Source of the DNA: Candidatus Phocaeicola excrementigallinarum
GTDB taxonomy: Bacteria > Bacteroidota > Bacteroidia > Bacteroidales > Bacteroidaceae
Length of the DNA stretch: 64,000 bases
Assembly: GCA_019120125.1 (NCBI GenBank)
Contig: DWVR01000046.1
Span: forward strand, 1-64,000
Direction: 5' to 3'
The notes below the pieces were generated by a model. It worked only from the letters and a program-made list of their open reading frames with translations. It made no database searches and had not been told where the DNA came from. Shown here in pieces: positions 51,463 through 60,802 of this stretch. The position numbers were made by a program, and so were the translations under genes. Numbering within the stretch: position 1 is the stretch's first letter; each line of letters begins with the position of its first letter.

Positions 51463-52206
51463 ATGAAACGGGTCAACAACAAACGGGCGGTCATCATCGG
51501 AGGTACCTCGGGAATCGGCTATGAGACAGCCTTGCGCCTACTGAAAAAAGGATGGAGACTGGGCATCGCCGGCCGGCGCACCGGAAAGCTCCGGGAAATA
51601 CAGGCAATGGCCCCCGACCGGATTGCCGTCAGACGCATTGACATCTGCCAGGAAAACGCGGCGGACGAACTTCTGGGCCTCATCAGCGACTTGGGTGGAA
51701 TGGACCTGTTCATCCAATGCGCGGGCATCGGCTACCAGAACCTGCCGCTGAACACGGAAACGGAACTGGACACCGTAGCGACCAACGTGGAGGGATTCGT
51801 GCGGATGGTGGACACGGCCTTCCATTACTTCGGACAACAAGGAAAGGGACACATCTGCGTCATCAGCTCCATAGCGGGCACCAAGGGACTGGGAGTGGCC
51901 CCGGCCTATTCCGCCACCAAACGCTTCCAGAACATCTACATCGACTGTCTGGAACAACTGGCTCACCTGCGGAGATACCGCATCCGATTCACGGATGTCC
52001 GGCCGGGATTCGTCGCCACCGACCTGCTCGGTGACGAAAAACGCTATCCCATGCTGATGAGCCCCGAGAAAGTGGCACGCCACATCGTCTCCGGCATAAA
52101 ACGCCGCAAACGGGTTCTCGTCATCGACTGGCGCTACCGCATACTGGTGTTCTTCTGGCGGCTGATTCCCCGCCGGATATGGCGGATGCTGCCCATCCAC
52201 AACTGA
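51463..52206 (+). CDS. Short-chain dehydrogenase/reductase
   Basis: The 247-residue protein has the NAD(P)-binding GGTSGIGYETA at about 13-23, the catalytic Ser (VISSIAG), Tyr-x-x-x-Lys (YSATKRFQ) and PGFVATDLL after it. The basic C-terminal tail (KRRKRVLVIDWRYRILVFFWRLIPRRIWRMLPIHN) includes a hydrophobic amphipathic stretch that could touch the membrane. The substrate is unknown; similar tails occur in SDRs acting on lipids. It starts 3 bp after the helicase stop. Confidence 0.88.
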   Translation: MKRVNNKRAVIIGGTSGIGYETALRLLKKGWRLGIAGRRTGKLREIQAMAPDRIAVRRIDICQENAADELLGLISDLGGMDLFIQCAGIGYQNLPLNTETELDTVATNVEGFVRMVDTAFHYFGQQGKGHICVISSIAGTKGLGVAPAYSATKRFQNIYIDCLEQLAHLRRYRIRFTDVRPGFVATDLLGDEKRYPMLMSPEKVARHIVSGIKRRKRVLVIDWRYRILVFFWRLIPRRIWRMLPIHN

Positions 52207-52209
52207 CAA

Positions 52210-53574
52210 TCAGGCCACGGACCGCTCTTTGGCCACGATGACATTCAGACGACGGTACACGTACACAAAAGCCGGAATCAGGAAAAGATTGGCAAAGAGC
52301 CAGGCGGTAGGGTCACCGAAACATACCCCCCAGAATCCCCAAAGCGGCACGATGACCACACTGACAAGCACGCGCGCCACCATCTCGGACACCCCCGAGA
52401 ACATGGCGAGCCGGGTATAGCCGGCTCCCTGAATGGAATAGCGCAGGATGCTCAATGAGCCCAGCAGAATGAAAAACGACACATTGATGTGCAGAAACAG
52501 GGCGGTATCGGCAATGATTTCCGTCTCACCGGGCGCAATGAACAGCAGGGCGAACTTGTCTGCAGACACCCAGATGACGGCAGCCACCGCAAGCGAGTAG
52601 ACCAGCATCATCCATGTGGCCGACTTGATGCCCATCCAGATGCGGTCAGGCTTCCCTGCCCCGTAGTTCTGTCCCGAATAGGTGGCCATCGCCATACCCA
52701 GGCTGTCGAGCGGACACATCACGAACATCTTGATGCGCATGGCCGCGGTGAAAGCCGCCACACAAGCGGTTCCCAACGCGTTGTTCGCACTCTGAAGCAT
52801 GATGCTGCCGATGGCGGTAATGGAGAACTGCAGTCCCATAGGCACGCCGATATAAAGCAGCTGTCTGGCCAGTTCGGGACGGAAACGGCGGTCGGAAGGA
52901 CGGGTCCTGAGCACATCGAACCTGCGGTACATGTAGAAATAGCACAACAGTGCCGACAAGCCTTGCGAGAATACGGTGGCCACGGCCGCCCCGACCACTC
53001 CCCAACCGAGCACAAGTATGCAGAACAAGTCGAGCAGGATGTTGAGCACGGCCGAAAAGAGCAGGAACCAGAACGGGGTCTTGCTGTCGCCCAATGCCCG
53101 GATAATGCTGGAAAGAAGGTTGTAGTAGAACGTGCAGGGGACACCGATAAAGGTGATCAGCAGATACGCATAGGCTCCCTCGAAAATATTGTCAGGGGTC
53201 TGCATGGCGCGCAGGATAAAGGCACAAAGCAGACTGGTGACCACGGCAATGGCGACGGACATCACCGCAGCCAGCCTCAGGCTGACCGACACGTAACGCC
53301 GCAAAGTGACATAATCGCGTGCGCCGAACTTCTGGGCCACCGGTATACTGAAACCTCCGCAACAGCCGTTGCAGAAACCGAGAATCAGGAAAACCACGGA
53401 AGTGCTCGCCCCCACCGAAGCCAGGGCGTCAATCCCCAGGAACTTTCCGACTATCGCAGCATCGGCCAACGAATAAGTCTGCTGCAGGACATTCCCCATC
53501 AACAAAGGAAAAGTGAAATTCAGAATCAACGGCAGGCTGGGACCCGACGTCATCTCTCTCGTTGTTTGTGCCAT
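52210..53574 (-). CDS. MATE-family multidrug exporter
   Basis: The 454-residue protein has two six-helix halves and begins with SLPLILNFTFPLLMGNVLQQTYSLADAAIVGKFLG, the MATE NorM-like N-terminus. It also has FIGVPCTFYYNLLSSIIRALGDSKTPFWFLL and, in the second half, YIGVPMGLQFSITAIGSIMLQ and NYGAGKPDRIWMG. It exports cationic drugs or dyes in exchange for Na+ or H+. It is convergent with the dehydrogenase, with 3 bp between the stop codons. Confidence 0.93.
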   Translation of the reverse strand: MAQTTREMTSGPSLPLILNFTFPLLMGNVLQQTYSLADAAIVGKFLGIDALASVGASTSVVFLILGFCNGCCGGFSIPVAQKFGARDYVTLRRYVSVSLRLAAVMSVAIAVVTSLLCAFILRAMQTPDNIFEGAYAYLLITFIGVPCTFYYNLLSSIIRALGDSKTPFWFLLFSAVLNILLDLFCILVLGWGVVGAAVATVFSQGLSALLCYFYMYRRFDVLRTRPSDRRFRPELARQLLYIGVPMGLQFSITAIGSIMLQSANNALGTACVAAFTAAMRIKMFVMCPLDSLGMAMATYSGQNYGAGKPDRIWMGIKSATWMMLVYSLAVAAVIWVSADKFALLFIAPGETEIIADTALFLHINVSFFILLGSLSILRYSIQGAGYTRLAMFSGVSEMVARVLVSVVIVPLWGFWGVCFGDPTAWLFANLFLIPAFVYVYRRLNVIVAKERSVA

Positions 53575-53866
53575 AATCCTTTCGCTAAAACCATGCGAAA
53601 TTACAAGAAAGCCATGAAACCGAATACGGCATGATATGTTAATTCATGCAAGCACCCGCTTTTTCTTGCCTTATGTCAAGCATGACGGACAGGCACGATA
53701 AAAAACTGTTCCCCGACTCACGTCGAAGAACAGCCACAACACAAACACAAAATAAAACACGACAAAACTACTATACGCGACCGCCGTTCCCACCTGCGGC
53801 AGGAACACGCCTTATGTATATTCACATACCCACAACACGCTTACGGTACGCACATTCATAAAACGT
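53575..53866. other. Gene-free stretch between the MATE gene and the galE terminator
   Basis: No credible gene. A possible 71-codon frame at 53646 lacks ribosome-site or domain support. The MATE promoter should lie near 53597 (a TAATTTCG-like box on the minus strand). An A- and C-rich tract near 53740-53780 has no repeat structure. Nothing else was recognised. Confidence 0.5.
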
Positions 53867-53886
53867 AAAAAGAACATTTTATGTTC
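53867..53886 (-). terminator. Small intrinsic terminator after galE
   Basis: GAACAT/ATGTTC 6-bp stem with a 3-nt loop followed on the minus strand by five Ts, 30 bp past the galE stop. Confidence 0.6.
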
Positions 53887-53915
53887 GCATATTCAGAATA
53901 TATACTGTCCCTTTA

Positions 53916-54950
53916 TCACATAATTCCTTTTTCGCGGAGATGCAACTGCCACTTCCATGCCGTGAGCAGCGTATCTTCCAACGAAGTGTCGGCCTTCCAG
54001 CCAAGCTCCGTGTTCGCATAGGCCGGATCAGCCCATACCTTCTCTATGTCACCGGCACGACGGCCTGTGATCTGATAGTTCAGCTTCACGCCTGTGGCAG
54101 CCTCGAAAGCATGGATAAGCTCAAGCACTGACACGCCGCGTCCCGTACCGATATTGAACACCTCCACTTTGTCCTTCTGCCTGTTGTCAAGGATACGGTT
54201 CATTGCCGTAACGTGTGCCTTGGCCAGATCGACCACATAAATATAGTCGCGGATGCAGGAACCGTCGGGAGTGTCATAGTCATCGCCGAACACACTCAGT
54301 TTCTCGCGGATGCCGATGGCGGTCTGAGTCAGATAAGGAATCAGGTTCTGCGGAACGCCGTTGGGCAGCTCACCGATAAGCGCTGTAGGATGCGCGCCGA
54401 TCGGATTGAAGTAACGCAACAGGATGGCGTGGATGGGCGAGCCGGAAGCCACGGTGTCACGGATAATCTCCTCGTTCACCTGCTTGGTGTTTCCATACGG
54501 AGACTCCGCTTTCTTGATAGGAGCCTGCTCGGTCACAGGCAATATGTCCGGCTGGCCGTAAACGGTGCACGAGGAAGAGAAGATGATGCCCTTCACTCCA
54601 TGCTTCGGCATCAGCTCCAGTATGTTGATCAGCGACACAAGGTTGTTGCGGTAATACAGCAAAGGCTTCTGAACAGACTCGCCCACCGCCTTACTGGCGG
54701 CGAAATGAATAATGCCTTCGATGCCGGGGTATTTGGCAAACACACCGTCCAACGCCGCATAATCCAGACAGTCCACCTTCTCAAACACAGGACGTTCGCC
54801 CGTAATCTGCTCGATGCTGTCCACCACATCCGCACGCGAGTTGGAAAGATTGTCCACTATGATCACTTCGTAACCGTTGTTCTGCAGTTCAACGACCGTA
54901 TGGGAACCGATGTATCCGGTTCCGCCTGTCACAAGAATTCTTCTTTTCAT
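53916..54950 (-). CDS. galE: UDP-glucose 4-epimerase
   Basis: This 344-residue extended SDR protein has the NAD-binding LVTGGTGYIGSHTVVEL at 6-22. It has the catalytic Ser-Ser-Cys (IIFSSSCTVYG) and YGNTK (Tyr-x-x-x-Lys), with NPIGAHPTALIGE (substrate loop). It converts UDP-glucose and UDP-galactose in both directions for cell-surface sugars and galactose use. No other Leloir-pathway gene is adjacent. A -7 box lies at 55013-55020. Confidence 0.96.
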   Translation of the reverse strand: MKRRILVTGGTGYIGSHTVVELQNNGYEVIIVDNLSNSRADVVDSIEQITGERPVFEKVDCLDYAALDGVFAKYPGIEGIIHFAASKAVGESVQKPLLYYRNNLVSLINILELMPKHGVKGIIFSSSCTVYGQPDILPVTEQAPIKKAESPYGNTKQVNEEIIRDTVASGSPIHAILLRYFNPIGAHPTALIGELPNGVPQNLIPYLTQTAIGIREKLSVFGDDYDTPDGSCIRDYIYVVDLAKAHVTAMNRILDNRQKDKVEVFNIGTGRGVSVLELIHAFEAATGVKLNYQITGRRAGDIEKVWADPAYANTELGWKADTSLEDTLLTAWKWQLHLREKGIM

Positions 54951-55012
54951 AACAATCAGATATTTCTGTCTTTTTTATCCTTAAAAAATCAAAGTTGATT
55001 ACAATGCTTGAG

Positions 55013-55020
55013 CAAATATA
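55013..55020 (-). promoter_or_regulatory. -7 element of galE
   Basis: TATATTTG on the minus strand, 62 bp before the start codon, in a short AT-rich region. Confidence 0.5.
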
Positions 55021-55134
55021 GGAAATTTGATTGAATAAACCACTCGTTTTCCAAAGAAAGTGAATCAAATTACACATTTTAAGCATTCATAATCAGTCAT
55101 CTTCACAAACAGGATTCCGCGGAACCCGCGCCAC

Positions 55135-55737
55135 TCATCCCAAGCCGAACAACGCCGCCAGCCCCTTGTCCACTCCGGAGAATCCCATGAACGCCATGGC
55201 CAGCAGTCCGGCCGTCACCAGAGCGACAGACATTCCCTGCATCCCTTTGGGGATATTCACCAGACTGAGCTGTTCACGGATGCCGGCGAACACTATCAGC
55301 GCCAGCGCAAAGCCCAATGCCGTGGAAAAAGCGTACACCACGCCTGTCAGCAGGTCGAAGTCTTTCTGGATCACCAGAATGGCCACACCCAGAATGCAGC
55401 AGTTGGTCGTGATCAGCGGAAGGAAAACGCCCAATGCCTGATACAGGGCCGGAGAGACTTTCTTCAGAATGATCTCCACCATCTGCACCAGAGCCGCAAT
55501 GACCAGAATGAACGCGATGGTCTGCATATAGGCCAGCCCGAACGGGTCGAGCACAAATTTCTGGATCACATAAGTCACAATGGTAGAAAGGGTCAGCACG
55601 AAAGCCACTGCCGCTCCCATGCCCATAGCCGTCTCCACTTTCTTCGACACGCCCAGAAACGGACAGATGCCGAGAAATTGCGACAGCACGATGTTGTTCA
55701 CGAATATCGCCGTGATAAATATCAGTATATATTCCAT
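55135..55737 (-). CDS. rnfA: Rnf complex subunit RnfA
   Basis: The 200-residue, six-helix protein begins MEYILIFITAIFVNNIVLSQFLGICPFLGVSKKVETAMGMG. The conserved Cys in helix 1 (GICPFLGV) and in TTNCCILG provides the iron-sulfur site between RnfA and RnfE. It is homologous to NqrE. It is the last gene of the rseC-rnfBCDGEA operon, 14 bp after rnfE. A weak hairpin (GGGTTCC/GGAATCC) lies just downstream. Confidence 0.96.
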   Translation of the reverse strand: MEYILIFITAIFVNNIVLSQFLGICPFLGVSKKVETAMGMGAAVAFVLTLSTIVTYVIQKFVLDPFGLAYMQTIAFILVIAALVQMVEIILKKVSPALYQALGVFLPLITTNCCILGVAILVIQKDFDLLTGVVYAFSTALGFALALIVFAGIREQLSLVNIPKGMQGMSVALVTAGLLAMAFMGFSGVDKGLAALFGLG

Positions 55738-55751
55738 AATCCTCTGTTCTT

Positions 55752-56342
55752 TTAAGATTCAGACTTCCTCAAACGGTTCACGATGGCAATCAGATAGCCC
55801 AAGGCGATGAAAGCACCGGGAGCCAGCACGAATATCAGCATGCCGTATTCCTCAGACATAAGGGAGAAGCCGAACACCTTTCCCGTTCCCAGAAACTCAC
55901 GCACGCCGCCCAGAAGGGTCAGGGCGATGGTAAATCCCAGACCGATGCCCAGGCCGTCGAAAAACGAGGCTACAGGGCCGTTCTTGCAGGCAAACGCCTC
56001 GGCACGTCCCAGCAGGATGCAGTTGACCACAATCAGCGGGATGAAGAGTCCCAGGGTGGCGTAAAGCGCGGGCACGTATGCCTGCATCACCATCTGCAGC
56101 ACCGTCACGAAAGAAGCGATCACCACCACGAAGATAGGGATGCGCACCATGTCGGGCACCAGGTTCTTGATGGCTGAGATCACCACGTTCGAGCAGATAA
56201 GCACGAACATCGTGGCCAGTCCCATCCCCATTCCGTTCAGGGCCGACGAAGTGGTCCCCAATGTCGGACACATGCCCAGCAACAACACGAACGTAGGATT
56301 CTCCTTGACAATCCCGTTCAGCAATACCTTGAAATTATTCAT
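55752..56342 (-). CDS. rnfE: Rnf complex subunit RnfE
   Basis: The 196-residue, six-helix protein begins MNNFKVLLNGIVKENPTFVLLLGMCPTLGTTSSALNGMGMG, the mirror partner of RnfA with GMCPTLG and VNCILLGRAEAFA. It is homologous to NqrD. The start codon overlaps the end of rnfG by 8 bp; a longer frame would read through the rnfG tail, so 56342 is used. Confidence 0.96.
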   Translation of the reverse strand: MNNFKVLLNGIVKENPTFVLLLGMCPTLGTTSSALNGMGMGLATMFVLICSNVVISAIKNLVPDMVRIPIFVVVIASFVTVLQMVMQAYVPALYATLGLFIPLIVVNCILLGRAEAFACKNGPVASFFDGLGIGLGFTIALTLLGGVREFLGTGKVFGFSLMSEEYGMLIFVLAPGAFIALGYLIAIVNRLRKSES

Positions 56343-57024
56343 AGTCACCTCCTTCCTGTTCTGCCTGCGCGCTCGCGCCGCTCGAGGCGTCCGTCTCCTG
56401 ACTTTCATCCGCCGGTTCTTCCACCTGCTGCGAAGCGCCGCTCGAAGTGTCCACATCCTGCCGCATATACACCGCATACGCGTTGTTCACCGCCTGCAGG
56501 AACGCACGGGTGGTGATGGTCGATGCGGTAATGGCGTCAATCTGCCCTCCGTCCTTGGTGACGGCCAGCGGAGCCTGACCGGGATTCTTGCCCGTAATGT
56601 CGCCTTTTCCGCCTTTCTTGAACCAGTCGGCCGCCTTGGAACCCAGTCCCGGAGTCTCCGCATGGCTCAGCAGCGAATAGTCGATGATGTTTCCTTCGGC
56701 GTCGAAACCCACCAGTACGGTCAGCGGGCCTCCGAAACCGTTGGCCGATGACTCGACCGCCGCCCCGACAAACTTGCCGTCCCTGGTGGCACGATAGATC
56801 TTATAGACCACTCCGTCCGCTTCCACCTCCTCGGGTGCCTCGGCCGGATTGTTGTCGAATCCGGGGACAACCAGTGCGATGGCGTCGCTCAGCGTCTTGG
56901 AGCTGGCCTGCGCAATCGGGCCGGCCGTCACATCGTTGACCCAGCCCAGCAAGGCTCCCGCCACGACAGAAAATCCCGTCAGCGACAGAAGCATGTTCTT
57001 CAATGATGATTCCAGTTTTTTCAT
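56335..57024 (-). CDS. rnfG: Rnf complex subunit RnfG
   Basis: The 229-residue protein has one membrane helix (MLLSLTGFSVVAGALLGWV) and a periplasmic FMN-binding domain. The flavinylation motif is DAITAST (163-169), with Thr169 the likely covalent FMN site in place of the standard SGAT threonine. The C-terminus has about 40 residues of Ser/Glu/Gln-rich tail with two copies of DxSSGAS, not part of the domain. The ATG overlaps the rnfD stop (ATGA). Confidence 0.93.
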   Translation of the reverse strand: MKKLESSLKNMLLSLTGFSVVAGALLGWVNDVTAGPIAQASSKTLSDAIALVVPGFDNNPAEAPEEVEADGVVYKIYRATRDGKFVGAAVESSANGFGGPLTVLVGFDAEGNIIDYSLLSHAETPGLGSKAADWFKKGGKGDITGKNPGQAPLAVTKDGGQIDAITASTITTRAFLQAVNNAYAVYMRQDVDTSSGASQQVEEPADESQETDASSGASAQAEQEGGDYE

Positions 57025-58010
57025 TTCTTCACTACCTCCCCGAATCGTTTTGGTTTACAATATGTATTGATAAGCGGAGTGAACGCGTTCATGATGAAGA
57101 TGGCGAACGACATCCCTTCCGGATAAGAGCCGAACACACGGATCACGACGGTCAGGAAACCGATGGCCACTCCGTAGATCACCATTCCCTTATGGGTCAT
57201 GGGCGAAGTCACATAGTCGGTGGCCATGAAGATGGCGCCCAGCATCAGACCGCCCGTGAAGAGATGGGCCAGCGGCGAGGCGTAGACCGTGGGATCGGAC
57301 AGGTGCATCAGTCCCGTAAACACAAAGACCGTGGCCAGGATGGAGACCGGAATATGCCACGTGATGATTTTCTTCCAGAGCATATAAGCCAGTCCCAGCA
57401 GCAGGGCCAGCGCGCTGATCTCACCGATACATCCGGGATTGTTTCCCAAAAACAGGTCGAGACTGCCCGGAAGCCGGTCCAATGCACCCGTATCGCCATG
57501 TATGGCCTGTTTCATCAGAGCAAGCGGTGTGGCGGCCGTCTCCGCATCGGTATAGCTCGCAAGCTGTCCGGGCACAGGCCACGAGGTCATCTGCACCGGA
57601 AACGAGATGAGCAGGAAGATACGTCCCGCCAGAGCCGGATTGAACGGATTGCAGCCCAGCCCGCCGAAAGTCATCTTGGCGATGCCGACAGACACCAGTG
57701 CGCCGATGACGATAATCCAGAGAGGAAGGTTGGAGGGAAGGTTGAAGGCCAGCAGCACACCGGTCACCGCCGCCGATCCGTCCATAATGGTGGAACGCTC
57801 ACGGCGCAGGATATATTTCGTGATGGACCACTCGAAAAACACGCACGCCGCCACCGAGGTCAGCGTAACAGCCACAGCCCCCAGACCGAACATGTAGAAT
57901 GACACCAGCAGGGCAGGCACCAGCGCGACAAGCACGCCGTACATGTTTTTCTGCACACTGTCGCCGCCATGCACGTGGGGGGATAAAGATACAATCAGTT
58001 TATTTGCCAT
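57021..58010 (-). CDS. rnfD: Rnf complex subunit RnfD
   Basis: The 329-residue protein begins MANKLIVSLSPHVHGGDSVQKNMYGVLVALVPAL, a typical RnfD/NqrB start. It has about nine helices, with DGSAAVTGVLLAFNLP, GGLGCNPFNPALAGR and a loop GDTGALDRLPGS where the covalent flavin is expected. It forms part of the ion-translocating core. It starts 13 bp after rnfC; an upstream ATG would add three residues. Confidence 0.94.
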   Translation of the reverse strand: MANKLIVSLSPHVHGGDSVQKNMYGVLVALVPALLVSFYMFGLGAVAVTLTSVAACVFFEWSITKYILRRERSTIMDGSAAVTGVLLAFNLPSNLPLWIIVIGALVSVGIAKMTFGGLGCNPFNPALAGRIFLLISFPVQMTSWPVPGQLASYTDAETAATPLALMKQAIHGDTGALDRLPGSLDLFLGNNPGCIGEISALALLLGLAYMLWKKIITWHIPVSILATVFVFTGLMHLSDPTVYASPLAHLFTGGLMLGAIFMATDYVTSPMTHKGMVIYGVAIGFLTVVIRVFGSYPEGMSFAIFIMNAFTPLINTYCKPKRFGEVVKK

Positions 58011-58023
58011 AATGAACAATCAT

Positions 58024-59361
58024 TTATTTTTTCGCGTTGCGTGCACGGATGATTCCGCCCACTTTATTCTTACCTAAACGGATATAGTCGAGCATGGGAC
58101 GATGCGAGGGACAGGTGAACTGGCACGAGCCACACTCGATGCACGACATGATATGCTCGCGCTCCACACGCTCCCAGTCGCCATGCGCCGAACAGGTGGC
58201 CAGCAGATAAGGCTCCAGCCCCATCGCACAGACGCTGACGCATTTGGCACAGTGGATGCATGGCTGGGGAGCAGAACGTCTCGCCTCTTTCCCGTTCATC
58301 ACCAGCACTCCGGAGCTTCCCTTGCACACCGGGACCTCTACCGTGGCCAGTGCCTTTCCCATCATCGGGCCGCCGCCTATCACCTTCCCCGTATCTTCGG
58401 GCAGTCCGCCGGCCGCATCAATGAGCTGGCTCATCGGCGTACCCAGCCGGACCCGGAAATTCGACGGGTCGGCCAGCGACTTGCCGGTCACCGTCACCAC
58501 CCGCTCTATCAGCGGCTTGTTTTTCTGCACCGCCTCGTAAACGGCAAATGCGGTCCCCACGTTCTGCACCACCGCACCTACATGGACAGGCAATGCGGGA
58601 GGGTCCGGCACCTGACGCCGGATAACGGCGTCAATCAGCTGCTTCTCGCCTCCTTGCGGATATTTCACCTTGAGCGGCACCACCTCGACGCCCGGATAAG
58701 CGGCCGCCCTTTCCGCCATCTTCCGGATGGCGTCCGGCTTGTTGTTCTCGATGCCGATGTAAGCCTTGTCCACCTTCACCGCCCTCATGAGCAGGGTCAC
58801 CCCCACCAGAATCTCGTCGGTCTTTTCCAGCATCAGCCGATGGTCGGCCGTCAGATAAGGCTCGCATTCCACTCCGTTGATGATGACACACTCCGCCCTT
58901 GTTCCCGGGGGAGGGGTCAGCTTGACATAAGTGGGGAAACACGCGCCTCCCATGCCCACCACTCCGGCTTCCTTGACTTTCCGAATGATTTCTTCGGGAG
59001 AAAGCGTACATTCACTTACCAGCGTATCGCTCCGGTCGATGCCCTCTTCCCATTCGTCGCCTTCCACGTCAATGAAGATGGCCGGCTTGCGGTAGCCGCT
59101 CGCATCGACCACACTGTCTATCTTGTTCACCTTGCCCGACACGGACGAAAAGACGGACGCCGACACGAAACCTCCGGCTTCGGCTATCTTGGTCCCCACC
59201 TTCACCGTATCGCCCCGCCTGACCACGGGCACGGCCGGCGCGCCGATATGCTGCGACAAGGGAAACACGGCTTGTTTGGGAAGCTCCGCCGCCCGGATGG
59301 GCTTCCCGGCCGACAGCTTGTTTTCTTCAGGATGGACTCCACCTATTCTAAATGTTCTCAC
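58024..59361 (-). CDS. rnfC: Rnf complex subunit RnfC
   Basis: This 445-residue soluble subunit opens MRTFRIGGVHPEENKLSAGKPI, carries a Rossmann-like FMN/NADH-binding part (VKEAGVVGMGGACFPTYVKL) and an SLBB fold, and ends with two 4Fe-4S motifs (CIHCAKCVSVC and CIECGSCQFTCP). It takes or gives electrons to NAD. The length and motif order are normal. It is separated from rnfB by 119 bp, the largest gap in the operon. Confidence 0.96.
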   Translation of the reverse strand: MRTFRIGGVHPEENKLSAGKPIRAAELPKQAVFPLSQHIGAPAVPVVRRGDTVKVGTKIAEAGGFVSASVFSSVSGKVNKIDSVVDASGYRKPAIFIDVEGDEWEEGIDRSDTLVSECTLSPEEIIRKVKEAGVVGMGGACFPTYVKLTPPPGTRAECVIINGVECEPYLTADHRLMLEKTDEILVGVTLLMRAVKVDKAYIGIENNKPDAIRKMAERAAAYPGVEVVPLKVKYPQGGEKQLIDAVIRRQVPDPPALPVHVGAVVQNVGTAFAVYEAVQKNKPLIERVVTVTGKSLADPSNFRVRLGTPMSQLIDAAGGLPEDTGKVIGGGPMMGKALATVEVPVCKGSSGVLVMNGKEARRSAPQPCIHCAKCVSVCAMGLEPYLLATCSAHGDWERVEREHIMSCIECGSCQFTCPSHRPMLDYIRLGKNKVGGIIRARNAKK

Positions 59362-59480
59362 AGTCTTTGTATTTTAGGTTTATTGTTCCGGAATATGCCA
59401 ATGCCTGCAAGACTCTTCACCATCGCCCGGAATGGCAGGACAGTGAAGCGCTTTCCGACATATTTCAGGAAACGGATTTC

Positions 59481-60326
59481 TTAATTCTCAGCTTCGGCCT
59501 TCACCTTTCTCGGAGGGAAATTCACCGCCACAATGGCGCCTTGCGGACATTCCATCTCGCATTTGCGGCACGACTTGCATTTGGCCGGGTCGATATAGGC
59601 CAGATTGTTCTCCACCGTAACCGCATCAAACGGACAGACTTTCACGCACTTGCCGCAACCGATGCAGGCCACCGCACAGGCTTTGCGCGCCACGGCCCCC
59701 TTATCCTTGTTGACGCACCCCACGTAAACCCGGCGGTTGTTCTTTCCTCTGGGACGAAGCTCGATGATGTTCCGCGGACAAGCGGCGGCACATGCACCGC
59801 AAGCGGTACACAAGTCCTCGTCCACCTCAGGAAGTCCCGTCTCCGGATTCATGCGGATACCGCCGAACTGACAGGCTTCCGCACAGTCGCCGCAGCCCAG
59901 GCAGCCGGACGTGCACCCCGTCTCGCCGCCATAAGTGGAGTGGGCCACCGCACACGAGCGCACACCGTCATATTCCGTCAGCCGCGGACGGTTGGCACAC
60001 GTACCGTTGCACCTCACCACCGCGACGCGGGGTTCGGCCGCCACGGCTTCCAGTCCCAGAATGGCGGCCACTTTCTCCATGGTAGCCTGTCCTCCCACCG
60101 GACACAGCTTTCCCTCCAGCGAACCGGCCTTGACACAGGCGGCCGCAAATCCGGAACACCCGGGATAGCCGCAACCGCCGCAATTGGCCTGAGGCAGAGC
60201 TTCCGCCACCTGACCGATACGAGGATCTTCATACACAGCGAATTTCTTGGAAGCCACATACAGGACGACCGCGGAGACCAGTCCGATGGATCCCAATGAC
60301 ACCACTGCTATTAGAATGAGATTCAT
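59481..60326 (-). CDS. rnfB: Rnf complex subunit RnfB, long multi-cluster form
   Basis: The 281-residue protein has an N-terminal anchor helix. A 4Fe-4S (Fer4_7-like) domain follows with Cys49, Cys52, Cys57 and Cys75. Then come four CxxCxxCxxxC ferredoxin motifs: Cys142-152, 173-183, 221-231 and 250-260. It takes electrons from ferredoxin. This version has about 90 residues and two clusters more than the 192-residue E. coli protein, as in other Bacteroidetes and clostridial Rnf proteins. It follows rseC by 13 bp. Confidence 0.96.
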   Translation of the reverse strand: MNLILIAVVSLGSIGLVSAVVLYVASKKFAVYEDPRIGQVAEALPQANCGGCGYPGCSGFAAACVKAGSLEGKLCPVGGQATMEKVAAILGLEAVAAEPRVAVVRCNGTCANRPRLTEYDGVRSCAVAHSTYGGETGCTSGCLGCGDCAEACQFGGIRMNPETGLPEVDEDLCTACGACAAACPRNIIELRPRGKNNRRVYVGCVNKDKGAVARKACAVACIGCGKCVKVCPFDAVTVENNLAYIDPAKCKSCRKCEMECPQGAIVAVNFPPRKVKAEAEN

Positions 60327-60339
60327 AGATAATTGGTTA

Positions 60340-60765
60340 TTAGTTGATTACTGATTCCAAGGTAAATACAAAAGTCCGTTTCAGGCGTTTCCGGCACAGA
60401 TATAGCACCATATAATAAGGTATCAGCATGCCCAAGGCCACCAGAGCGGACAAAGGCTCGTCCCCTCCGCTGACCGACATGGACGCGAACAATGCCGCCA
60501 GCACCACCGCAAACGGGCAGACAAAGGCCCAAAAGACAGCTTTCATTCCTAACGATGCCGCTCCGGCTATCACCACCTGCTGCCCGGCACGGCATCCCAG
60601 CATCCTGCCGTTATACACGTCTATCAGTTTTTCCCGAGATTCCGCCACACTGCAATGCGACTTCACGCTACAGGCCGCACAAGCTGAAGTCTGCACGATC
60701 CTCACCTTCAGCCAAGGACCGTCCGTGTTTTCCACAATACCCGTATGTTTGATTTTGTCGGCCAT
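60340..60765 (-). CDS. rseC: RseC/MucC-family protein
   Basis: The 141-residue protein has a cytoplasmic N-terminus with a cysteine cluster SACAACSVKSHC (about 28-38), then two helices (residues about 75-120). In gammaproteobacteria RseC aids the SoxR-reducing system, often encoded with Rnf. Placement as first gene of the rnf operon fits an assembly or reductase-linked role. Confidence 0.9.
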   Translation of the reverse strand: MADKIKHTGIVENTDGPWLKVRIVQTSACAACSVKSHCSVAESREKLIDVYNGRMLGCRAGQQVVIAGAASLGMKAVFWAFVCPFAVVLAALFASMSVSGGDEPLSALVALGMLIPYYMVLYLCRKRLKRTFVFTLESVIN

Positions 60766-60794
60766 TTTGCAAACTCCACATTACAGTGCAATGG

Positions 60795-60802
60795 CAAATG
60801 TA
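60795..60802 (-). promoter_or_regulatory. -7 element of the rnf operon
   Basis: TACATTTG on the minus strand lies 29 bp before rseC. A TTGC about 17-22 bp upstream may act as a -33. The other 148 bp up to array 4 hold no recognised gene. Confidence 0.5.

Noticed and set aside
53646..53861. 71-codon plus-strand frame between the MATE and galE genes
   Set aside because: Unusual composition, no promoter or domain, and it lies in a region with no other gene signs.
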